A stretch of DNA of 64,000 nucleotides from Lactarius indigo (Eukaryota; Basidiomycota; Agaricomycetes; Russulales; Russulaceae): positions 1 through 64,000 of the forward strand of contig JAFKAC010000100.1 in assembly GCA_025766275.1 (NCBI GenBank), read 5' to 3'. Positions 36,001 to 44,061 of this stretch are shown here, piece after piece (the first letter of the stretch is position 1; every line of letters begins with the position of its first letter). A model generated the notes under the pieces. It was not told the origin of the DNA. It made no database searches and saw nothing but the letters and a program-made list of their open reading frames with translations. Made by a program: the position numbers and the translations under genes.

Positions 36001-37846
36001 AAGCTTTGATGATTGCCAAAAGTTCGAGATTGTAGATGTCATAATTTCGCTCGGCTTCATTGAGGGTAGACGAGTAGTAGCCAATGGGGTGTCGTTTACC
36101 GTCCGCTTTGCGTTGGAGGAGGACCGCCCCAGTTGCGAATCCTAATGCGTCGACTTCCAGCTCGAATTGTTGGGTGAGGTCGGGGTGCGCTAGGACGGGT
36201 TCGCTGGTGACGAGTGTTTTGAGGTCTTGAAATGCCCTTTCTTCTTTGGTTCCCCAGTGCCATTCAGTGTCTTTGCGCATGAGTTTGTTGAGCGGTCGTG
36301 CTTTAGATGCAAAACCTCGTATGAAAGGTCGGTAAAAATTGCAGAAACCAAGAAAAGAGCGGACGTCCTTAACCTTGGATGGTGTAGGCCAATCCTTTAT
36401 GCCGGAAATTTTGACAGGGTCCATGTGCGTCACCCCCTTTTCAAGGATTACCCCCAGGTAATCCATACGCGGGGAGTGAAAGAGGCATTTCTCGAGTTTG
36501 TAGTACAGGTCGTGCTCCGCAGATACACGGAGCACGTCCTTGACAGCTTCAATGTGGTCTGCTAGGGAATGAGTGAGTCCGGTAGCGATGCCTATGTCGT
36601 CCATATAGGCCCGAATGACGGTCCCCTGTGTTTCATGCTTTGCGATGACATCTCTGAAGATAAAATTCATCATGGTCTGGAACATTGCGGGGGAGTTGGT
36701 AAGGCCGAAAAACATCACCGTTGGTTCGAATAATCCATATCGTGTTTTGAATGCTGCCTTTTCTTCGTCACCCTCCTTGATGCATACGTTGTTGTATCCC
36801 CACTGAACGTCAAGCTTGGTGTAGATGTGAGCGTTACTAAGGTCAGTGATGAGGTTGGTGATGAGGGGGAGCGGATATTGGTTGCGGATAGTGACGGCAT
36901 TGATTTTTCGATAGTCCTGAACGGGTCGTAGTTTCCCATCTTTTTTCTTGATGAAGAAGAAAGAGGAAGCGTAGGGGGATTTAGAGGGTCTGATATACCC
37001 CTTTTTCAGTTGTTCGTTAATCCACTCACGCAGCTTCTTGTCTTCTTCTTGTGTCATGGGGTATATTTTGCAGTCAATTGTGTCGGCTGTCCCTGGCTTG
37101 AATTCGATGGCGTGATCCCAGGGCCTGCTGGGTGGAAACCTGTCCGACGCTTCTTCACTGAAGAGGCATTCAAATTCTCGATATTCGGGAGGTAACTCAG
37201 CTTTAGTGACGTATTGCTGAGCGGCAATAGCGAGGTCAGTGGCGGTGGTTCTAATTTGGCATTCATCGTCGAATTGTTCCCGTTGTTCGTCCGTGACGAT
37301 GCAAGAGTGTACAACTTCATAATTGTCATCTTGGACGGTGGTTGCCGCAACAACTGATGCTGTTTTGATGTAAGGGTTGATTGATCGAATGATAATGGGG
37401 AGCATGTCTTCATGTATGGCCGCTTGCGACCATTTGATGTGTGGGTCGTAAATAGCAAGCCATGGATATCCTAGTACAATGTCTTCGTTGCCAATGTCTG
37501 TGATGAGAAAGCGGATTTCCTTGTGGATTCCTTTAGTCTGGACGTCGACATCGGTATAATGAGTGATACGTCCCGACTTGTTTTCTGTATTATCGATGTT
37601 CCATATCTTCTTTGGAACATCGAGTGGTTTGACTCCGAGTCCCATCCTTTTCACAAAGGAGGGTCTCATGAAGCAGTGGGTCGCTCCGGAATCAACCAAT
37701 GCTCTTATGTCGGCCATTGCGTAACTGGTGCGAATCAATACTGGAACTCTCATAGAACGATAGTGAGTCATGATTACACTGTTACAATTAACTGCCCTCA
37801 CCCAGGCCGATGGGTTCAGGCGTCCTGAAAACCCTCCTTCTTCCAC
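33023..37846 (-). CDS. pol: Element A pol polyprotein (PR-RT-RNaseH-IN-chromodomain)
   Basis: The 1607-codon frame holds an aspartic protease (LVDSGATHCF), reverse transcriptase (AYMDDIGIATG), RNase H, integrase with an HHCC zinc finger (GCADCQRHK) and the DDE core ([30 protein letters not shown]), a GPF module (KRHGPFKV) and a chromodomain (QYLVKWKGYPDSDNQW). A C-terminal extension of about 400 residues of unknown role follows. It starts in the -1 frame relative to gag, overlapping it by 31 nt. The RNase H Asp motif reads VDALGFATGAV where element C has VDASGFATGAV. No stop was seen. Confidence 0.93.
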   Translation of the reverse strand: MEEGGFSGRLNPSAWVRAVNCNSVIMTHYRSMRVPVLIRTSYAMADIRALVDSGATHCFMRPSFVKRMGLGVKPLDVPKKIWNIDNTENKSGRITHYTDVDVQTKGIHKEIRFLITDIGNEDIVLGYPWLAIYDPHIKWSQAAIHEDMLPIIIRSINPYIKTASVVAATTVQDDNYEVVHSCIVTDEQREQFDDECQIRTTATDLAIAAQQYVTKAELPPEYREFECLFSEEASDRFPPSRPWDHAIEFKPGTADTIDCKIYPMTQEEDKKLREWINEQLKKGYIRPSKSPYASSFFFIKKKDGKLRPVQDYRKINAVTIRNQYPLPLITNLITDLSNAHIYTKLDVQWGYNNVCIKEGDEEKAAFKTRYGLFEPTVMFFGLTNSPAMFQTMMNFIFRDVIAKHETQGTVIRAYMDDIGIATGLTHSLADHIEAVKDVLRVSAEHDLYYKLEKCLFHSPRMDYLGVILEKGVTHMDPVKISGIKDWPTPSKVKDVRSFLGFCNFYRPFIRGFASKARPLNKLMRKDTEWHWGTKEERAFQDLKTLVTSEPVLAHPDLTQQFELEVDALGFATGAVLLQRKADGKRHPIGYYSSTLNEAERNYDIYNLELLAIIKAFRHWRPLLVGSPHKIKVFSDHLNLQYWKSLQKISRRVAREVLELSEYDFEIHHIKGTSNGRADALSRRPDYNQGENDNEGITVLPESVFIRANTLEEPQHPHWRPEILPVEMTPKHPIYEQDIAKLKPWVDAHKLKDIEGTWYKEGRRVVTGGIHDKRTIIAAHHDSPVYSHPGIKRTLQLTERHYWWPQMKNDVTDYVKGCADCQRHKVNLRPIRAPLQPIYPKPESLPFETIVVDFITKLPVSRGYDSILTITDHDCTKAAIFVPCNEEITAEGTAALYVSHVFPRFGLPSRVISDRDPRFASKFMREICKILGISQNISTAYHPRTDGQSERTNQWLEQYLRFWVNERQDNWVRYLPMAEFTHNNWPNETTRESPFFLLSGFNPHADWTDRPSPIPQVSLRLDQFKQARQRAFSCMLKAQKSWVKHKDTPMFKEGDLVWLEGRHLRTHQPTTKLAAKRHGPFKVTQVMSPVNYRLELPTQWSIHDVFHIDLLTPYCETPTHRPNYQRPPPDLVDNEEEYEVEKILDSRQFGRRRRLQYLVKWKGYPDSDNQWVDKDDVFADEAIREFKNSNPEREVHIRAAIRRDKSPSPLMSSIPRNDHLNLLETIIAPIVSPNLVVPATTEQQRAHQQAAQQPRNERLTEEQTLQRQDSAADLSEALRQFPMPTTGVVSDDPTAIQPTPQPLYNIVDPDTGATTHTITEEELFQLQAALTSSDGARCDEELRTGVEGDGAEVAGRAIAYRCLAAQDGEGAEGVLDQATHDDLYDDYYPSRHPFLDYEQHPGAPEATPYLVDTDGAPMHRGYITAPHAARCMPLRADDSALSIIIPEGFWVNGRPDYIPFPVRLPNGLTVQASHMQVIKAGDPFILGLVPGSPYIYGKPLYATPHLPHNNHAFIAHEDLFLLRDRHPTDAMLQCINDITLTEEVHRYRQNAFAEDQLEGRIRRLQEEKGIVHHRKMDSIYRLECANALPRIKDEIEAVRRISRDTIDL
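33385..34200 (-). CDS. Overlapping ORF in +1 frame at 3' end of pol (element A copy)
   Basis: A 271-codon ORF begins with ATG at 34200 and runs in the +1 frame relative to pol. Its Pro/Ser/Thr-rich first half is followed by a charged helical block containing PDAMKNYEQEWKETVRKW and KMAKERKEYWTK, and it ends RPETPSFSD. Element C has an equivalent of 267 codons with the same start and stop locations and most residues of the helical block. I recognise no known domain. Function and mode of expression are unknown. Confidence 0.5.
   Translation of the reverse strand: MTTLTSSKPSLPPSSPLTLSFPPPLNSKELTNKLHNSLATNDSQKSRHYNDKIVQQTCPRHCDNFPCPRREWSPTTLQQFNQHLSHCTTLSTPTPEPPPIPSRKKNSSNFKRLSRALMGPDAMKNYEQEWKETVRKWQAEQLHIAALRRKMAKERKEYWTKLRMTTSMTITTPHDTHSLTMNSTLEPQRLLPISSTQTERLCTGDTLQHPTLLVVCHSEQTTAPSASSSLRGSGSMDDPITFHSQSVSPTDLQYRPRTCKLSRPETPSFSD
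36430..36443 (-). promoter_or_regulatory. Candidate central polypurine tract, element A
   Basis: Minus-strand TGAAAAGGGGGTGA, identical to the 3' polypurine tract, lies inside the pol codons for EKGVT between the RT and RNase H regions. Confidence 0.5.
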
Positions 37847-39879
37847 AACTGTTGGAGGATAATGTCCTTGACGTCGTCCGATTCTCCTGCTACTCCATTA
37901 AGCCAGTCGCTGGCACGTTGCTGAGGGGGCGTTTCTTGAACTGCTCTAGTGGCGACTTTGGGTTCTTGCTGATGATAGTCGGTGTCGATGTACCGACTGG
38001 TAGATGCTTGGGATTGATAATCCCTTCGTGGTTGTCTGCAATCACGGGCCATGTGTCCGTCCTTTCCACAATTGTAACAAGTGACTGGCCTTTGATTGTT
38101 ACATCCTCCCCCTCTCTGCAAAAACCCTCCCCTTGGTCGATATGGGGGACGAGGGGTAAGTATGTCTTCGGCCCCTGTTAGTCGCCCTCGGATGCGGTCA
38201 GCGGATGTATCCATCGCGTTCGGGTCTCTGGGAAGGTTTCGGGGTTGCCAAGAGCTTCTAGGTGGTCCTTGCCAAGGACGTGATTGCTGTGATCTTTCTT
38301 GTTTTTGTGGCACCCCCTTGTTAAGCATCGCCTTAAGATGCATGTATTGTTGCTGGCGAGTGGTGGCTGCTTCTTTCCATTCGCGATAGTTATGTGGAGA
38401 GTCGAGGGTGTACACTTTAGAGTATAGGTCAGTGGGTAGTCCACTTGCGAATAGATCAAGCGTCTGCAGGTCATCAAGCCGATATTGTGCACGTTGCACT
38501 AGCTGTTCGAACTGGGTACAATACTCATCTAGATTGCCCCCAGTCATTTTAAGCCCTTTCTTCAACTCGTATTGAGCTTGTTCTTGTTCCATTGTGTTCC
38601 TAAAGCGCTGCATAAAGCTGCGCGTGACTTCGTTCCACAGCCCTTCACTTGTTCGGGGTATTCCTGTTTGTATCTGGCCATTGAGCCAGGTGAGCATCGC
38701 CAGTACCCATTCGCTGACGTTGACGCCCTTGATGTATGATAGGAAAAGAAGGGCCCGTCGATATGGGGTGGCCATGATGCCTTCATCTGCATTCATGCCC
38801 CAATAGATGTGCCACTGAGTGAGAAATGCCTCGAATTTCGCGCGTTCTCCGTCGAATACTGTTGGTGCTTCGCCTGCTAGTTTACTATTCGGAGGGGGAA
38901 CAATGGGACCTGCACCTGGTAATCCTCCTCCAGGGTGTCCTCCTCCTGGTGGTCCGCCAGGGAATCCTCCAGGAAATCCTCCAAATCCATGCCCCTGTGG
39001 TGGCAGTCTTCCTCCTGGTAGATCGCCAGGAGGTCCGCCTCCTCCACTAGGGGGGTCAGCTACATCTGGCCCGATGGCTCGATGAATTGCTACGTCGTCG
39101 TTGGTCATTTGATGACCGGTGTAGGGGTTGATAGGAGCCAGATTGGCTCGCGATTCTTCGGTGATGTGTCTTTGTTCTCCCAGGGCTATCTGATCCCTTT
39201 CTTCCATGGTGAGTAGTGGTTGTATTTCTTCTTGTGTGATGGTGGCGGTAGCCATTGCGATTGTTGGGCTGTGAATGTGGATTACCTCCGGTTCGGGTTG
39301 ATGAATGGTTAAAGACTCAGTTCGTCGTATGATGTGTTCGCCAATAGCTCCTAGACTGGCGTCTTCTGCTGGCGTAGTCCTTTGGCTTGGTGATTGCTGG
39401 CTGTTGGAGGCTTCTTCTCCGCTGATCCCTTCGTCAGTGTGTTCTTGTGCTTGCCCGTCGATAGGGCCGTAGTCTGCACGGCTATTAAGCTCTCGTGCGT
39501 CGATGTCACAGTTGTAGTTTCTCCCTGCTGGTCGCACTATGTCCCAGCGATGGTCTATGGGGTTCCAAGTAACCTCGGTCCAACAGAGGTGTTCAAAATT
39601 AAACTCAACAGGTCGAAAACGGTTTGGACCGTTGAACTCTACGAAATATCCGGTATCTTCTCCTCATTCTCTCCACTGGGCTGCTCCTAGGAATCTTGTT
39701 GGTACATTGCGATCTCCTCTTCGGTCAATATGATAGGGACGGAAAGACGTCCACTGATCTCTGGTCGAGTACGCCACGATGGGGATCTTGGTCTTAATGT
39801 TACGCTCCACCGGCGTTAGTCCGACTTGGACTCGGATTGGGCGTAATCGACTTAGCGAAGGTGAGTGAATGGGGATCAC
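37816..39879 (-). pseudogene. gag: Element A gag, interrupted by one TGA
   Basis: The conserved N-terminal domain (VAYSTRDQWTSFRPYH ... RFLGAAQWRE) is followed by TGA at 39666-39664 where element C has CGA. The frame then stays open for 573 codons to 37816. A Gly/Pro-rich linker, the capsid-like core (EGLWNEVTRSFMQRFRNTMEQ) and a CCHC zinc knuckle (CYNCGKDGHMARDC) follow. It overlaps pol at an aaaaccc/GGGTTTT heptamer (37828-37834). The first in-frame ATG after the break is at 39255. If Gag is made from that ATG, the nonsense codon would be harmless to the shorter product. Confidence 0.8.
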
Positions 39880-40108
39880 GTGTCAACCCAACACAAGCTG
39901 AACAGGGGCACTACCGGCACACACTGCAGCGATAAGATGAAGAAGAGTATCCTTTGGTGGATACAAGCAGAGGCACACTTAGTCCGAGACTAAGGCAAGC
40001 AAAAGACGAGTCAAGTGGTGGATTGAAGAAGACCAAGATGGGGACTCTTGGTCTTCTAAGGCGACTACTTATACAAATACTCGCGGGCTTTGAAGCGCCG
40101 CTTAGAAG
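39798..40108 (-). repeat. Element A 5' LTR, truncated (311 bp)
   Basis: This matches 32486-32796 of the 3' LTR with one A/G difference near the break. It stops abruptly at 40108, where unrelated sequence begins, so most of U3 has been lost. Confidence 0.9.
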
Positions 40109-40667
40109 CATCAGGAAAACTGCAAGGTGTTTGGCTTTGGAGTTGGGTGACTTAAATACTTTGACTTTGGGGTTTAGGGGCTTTGTCTTTTTTTCAAGTG
40201 GGTTTTCTCTCTTTTTCAGACTTTAACTTTGGAGGTCAAGTACTTTTGTATTTGCGATGACTTCAGGCAACTTTGGGGCTGGTCAAATGGTTCACATGCT
40301 TTCTCTCCTTTTCGGACTTTAACTTTGGAGGTCAAGTACTTTTGTTTTTGTGATGACTTCAGGCAACTTTGGGGCTGGTCAAATGATTCACGTCATCCAG
40401 GGCTGGGCCTGGGAGCGCACACTCGCACTCGCATTCCTCACTGGCTGACTCAAGGTGCTCAACATTGTTCTCACAAAGTCGGAGGAGAGGGGTGTGGGCT
40501 CAATAAATGAAGAAATACATCAATAACATCAATACTACATGGCGCGAAGGGGTGTGCAACCTCGTTACTCAGTATGCTGCCATATTCCTCAAGTGGCTTC
40601 CTGCAGATCTAGCCCAGGAGGACCTGGACGTACTCCACATGCTGCTCCTTGCATGTGCCAGTGTGTC
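40109..40667. other. Tandem-repeat tract between element A and ABC remnant
   Basis: Two copies of about 110 bp (about 40203-40310 and 40314-40393) share CTTTAACTTTGGAGGTCAAG and TTCAGGCAACTTTGGGGCTG. Related fragments with ACTTTG repeats lie upstream (40130-40200). No gene is recognised. Confidence 0.7.
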
Positions 40668-42960
40668 TTAGCTATTCTCGTGGCTTCTCAGCGCACTATA
40701 CACAGCATCAGTAGTACCGCGTCTGTCTGACACACTTAGTACCCTCACGATCTCCTCGGTCAAGATCAGTTTCCCGTCTGCTGACCCCACCGTCTTGTCG
40801 GGCTCCACCGAGTCGATCTTCTCGTTGTCCTTAATGGCCCGCGTGCCCTTGGAGAGTTCCTTCGCCAGTGTCTTGTCTTTCTTGAGCACGTCTGAAACAG
40901 AGCCCCAGCTAGTGATCCGACCATCCTTGCCAAGTGAAACGACATAGTCTGCAAGGGGGGTAGCTATCACGAGGTTGTGCGTCTGCCGTGTGTTGGGAAA
41001 GATGATAGGCATGAGTGGGTGGGAAGGGGTGACTTACAACGAGTAAGATGGTTCTTCTGCGAATGAAGTCACCTTGGATCCGGGAGCTTCCTCCTTTCGC
41101 TTGCCCTTGAATCTCGACGCCGTGATCATCAGTTGCATGCTCCGAGTCTCCTCGCTGCTCCCGCCCGCCTCAGACATAATATCGACCTCGATTATTGACC
41201 CACTGTCTGGCGTCGTGGACCCGCTGTGAGAATCGGGAGTGGCATTGGGAGTGGCAGACAGAGAAGATGATGTCTCAGCTTTCACATGGATACGTAGAGC
41301 GTGCTCAAAGACGAGTTGTGTGACGATGGCAGAGACGTGCACGAGAGTACCCATCTAAAACATGGCCGATTCATGAGTAACTTGGCACAGTAAATATATT
41401 CTATCACTTACCACAACGAAATAATACCATTGGAAGGCGATGGTTCCGAGAGTAGGACCCAGAAAAATATATGCTACCCAAACCCATGGACGAACGAACG
41501 CATCTTCCCCTCGGGTTTTGAGGTAGCTGGTAGGGAGACGCTAAGTATATCCGTAAGGTCATCAAGATAAAATGGGGTACCGCAAGAGCCGATTCATCCC
41601 AAATGGTGCCATTAGCGTCGAAAATACTTTGATGATGACGAAAATTGCTAGTTGGACGTATTCACGGCCTTGATGGAATATAAGCGACGCATCACTTAAC
41701 AGCATATAAACAACGGACGGAAGACTACCATGAACCCCCAGAAGATGTGCCTCTTGGGTCCGCCAGTAAATGTATCCAAGTGCTAGCAGAGCGTGTCAGT
41801 AATACACTACACTAACAACCGAGATGGACCTGCCTTGAACCTCCTTTGCACGAGATTCTTGGTGTAGTCGTAGTCTGTGAGTGGTGGTAGCATGTCATGG
41901 GATAGATGTGGAACACGATATGCCAAGAAAACGATGGGATCAAGGAAGGTATATAACATCATAGATAGCAGCGAGGCGGTCTGTTCAGGGTTGATTACCT
42001 GCAGAGGGTCCTGCAACGGGAGTCAGAGATCGAAAGTATGATATGGTAAGAGACAAACTCGCCTTGGGATCAACTGGGATATACTGGTACGGGATGAGCA
42101 GAGGGATCACGATGGCCGCGAAAGCCAGAAGGCCAATTCTGACCCATAGCAAAGGGCCTTCGGACGCATCGACAGGTGACAAGGTGAAAGTAAGCAGCGG
42201 CCAGATGTCGCGGTAAGCGTAGACGGAGAAAGTGCCAAGCAAGAGTGAGCAGAGATGGAACGAAGCGATCGATGCGCAGGATCTCCGAGCAGTCAGAGTC
42301 ATTGATCCCAAAAAGGCCATATACAGCTGCACCAAGTCATGACTCGAGTGAGAAACCAACTCAAAAAGAACATCGGTGGCTGGATTGACGCACATAAGTT
42401 ATACAAAGTGTGAGACCGAGCCACTCTCGTTTGGTGAGAGAGTCGCTGCCATAATGGTGCTTGCCCTCGTGGTCCCTACCATTGAGTGCGCTCACTGCAG
42501 ACAACAGGGAGACATGCTGCTGACCCTCTTCTCGCACGGAGCTGAATATTGCAAGGCCGAGGAGTACGAGAATGACGAGGAGGCGCAAAACCTGGAAAGT
42601 GAAGATGACCAATCCCCCTGCATTTTCCACATGAACTTTAACAGCCGACATGAAACTTGTCTGAGTGGTGCTCACGGTGATGCCGGAGTCGCCGCAGGTA
42701 GCGGCCACTGGCGCATATTCGCAGTGAAGCCGTCGAACTGGACCAGACGATAATATGGCCTGGACGAGGAGGACGAGGATGGAAAGGAGGGCGAGGTAGG
42801 ACGGGATGAGGAGCGGATGGATCCAAAGTCTGAGAGCAACAGTACGATTCCTGTAGCACGCATATCAGGAAATGGAGACTGAGAATGGGGTGCAAGTGCA
42901 CTACATGATGCCAGGAGCACTCATGATGGAAGCTTTGGGGCCAGCGCCTCATCTATGGTG
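40668..42960 (-). pseudogene. ABCC (MRP-type) multidrug transporter remnant with internal deletion
   Basis: Minus-strand exons recall the N-terminus of a fungal ABCC pump: LVQFDGFTANM, membrane segments near 42400-42640 and 42100-42350, PEQTASLLSMMLYTFLDP and DYDYTKNLVQRRFK, then LDTFTGGPKRHIFWGFM, YVQLAIFVIIKVFSTLMAPFG and VTQLVFEHALRI near 41290. The frame then jumps near 41040 straight to the end of nucleotide-binding domain 1 (RQTHNLVIATPLADYVVSLGKDGR, 40900-41010). The rest of TMD1 and most of NBD1, including Walker A and the signature motif, are absent. TMD2 and NBD2 are also missing. It cannot encode a working pump. Confidence 0.75.
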
Positions 42961-43009
42961 GCGAGGACGACCTGGTCCATCATGTGGCGAGGGAAGCCGA
43001 GTTTTTCCT

Positions 43010-43334
43010 GAAAAATATCGTATGAGAGTGTTGCTGGTAATTGTCTGTGCAGGCACTGGGTCTCCAAGAGCCGCTGCCACGCAGCGGAACCATGCCTTCA
43101 TTACCAAGGCCACGGTGAAGATAAATAGGAAGAATGTGCTACGACGGGTTCATGAGCCACTGAAACGAGATGAGGTAGAAATAGCTACTCACAAAAATTG
43201 GCTCGCAGAAGCCCACAAACCAACCATGAAGTAGAGGATGATGGAGAATATCATAATGGTGACGAAGGTGATTGGCATGTTGACAATGGTGAGAGCGACA
43301 GCTTCGATAAAAGGATGGTACATGGCGGCTTGGG
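43010..43334 (-). pseudogene. PDR-type (ABCG) transporter fragment, cut by element B
   Basis: Minus-strand translation gives YHPFIEAVALTIVNMPITF, FSIILYFMVGLRE and, after an intron, FFLFIFTVALVMKAWFR, the first transmembrane domain of a pleiotropic drug-resistance ABC transporter. The upstream part would lie beyond 43334, where element B begins. The downstream part breaks off near 43010 and ABCC sequence follows. Confidence 0.7.
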
Positions 43335-43913
43335 TGTTATGATCCGATGCTTCGGACCTAAGTCACAGTATGTCTCCACCCTGCCTTTCCCCTTCTGTAC
43401 TATACCTTGTTACCAAAGGAGCTACTGTTACTAGTGGCGCTGTTTCTTTGATCCGAACTTCTGGTTACTCTGTTTAGTCTCTTTGATATTGTGTGGACTT
43501 GTGTTCATGTTGTTTGGAACCCTGTCCTATATAAACCTGTACCATAGACCGTAGGAAGCCAGACTTGGCTTCGTTTGCAATCTAGCAACCTTGCCTCCGT
43601 ACTTTGGTGTGACCTCGCCTTATCCCTCTCTTCTTGTGCATCCCCTACCTCAGTCCCTAACCAGGACACTTCGAAGTCTTTGCAGTTGAACTATATCAAC
43701 GCGTTACACCTGTTATACTCTGTGCACTAGCAAGATCAAGTGTAGAGAAGTGCTAGACACTTCGGACGAGGAGTCCTACATTACAGAGTAGTGCTGCACC
43801 TTGTGCCACACTTTTATCATTCGTATTTCATAGCAATAAGACAACAGAGGTCTTCGCTTGATACTTGTGTGATTCAGAACCTTTAGAACCCACGCCCCTG
43901 CTAGGGCGTAACA
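43335..43913 (+). repeat. Element B 5' LTR (579 bp)
   Basis: Begins TGTTATGATCC and ends GGGCGTAACA. A TATATAAA box lies at 43529-43536, followed by a perfect 7-bp hairpin GAAGCCA-GACT-TGGCTTC (43556-43573). The reverse complement recurs at 44681-45258. Confidence 0.9.
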
Positions 43914-44061
43914 TAAGCCAAGTCTGCAACTCCCAACACACCCAAGACACTACTGCCACACAGCAGAGTGGGCGACGATCCAAGAGGACGCATCAGCCAA
44001 CAACCAGACACTCCACAGAACCCAGAAACAAGGGCATAGCCGGGCGACGGATCCTCCTTGA

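Larger units (their letters stand above)
32486..40108 (-). mobile_element. Element A: Ty3/gypsy chromovirus, 5' LTR truncated
   Basis: The order on the minus strand is partial 5' LTR, gag, pol, 3' LTR. The 3' LTR is full length (508 bp) but the 5' LTR keeps only 311 bp and stops at 40108, so its U3 is missing and no target duplication can be checked. The two LTRs differ at one position in the shared 311 bp. It is the same family as element C. pol is open over 1607 codons, but gag carries one nonsense codon. The element probably cannot be transcribed from its own truncated LTR promoter upstream part, although the TATA region (near 40070) remains. Confidence 0.93.
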
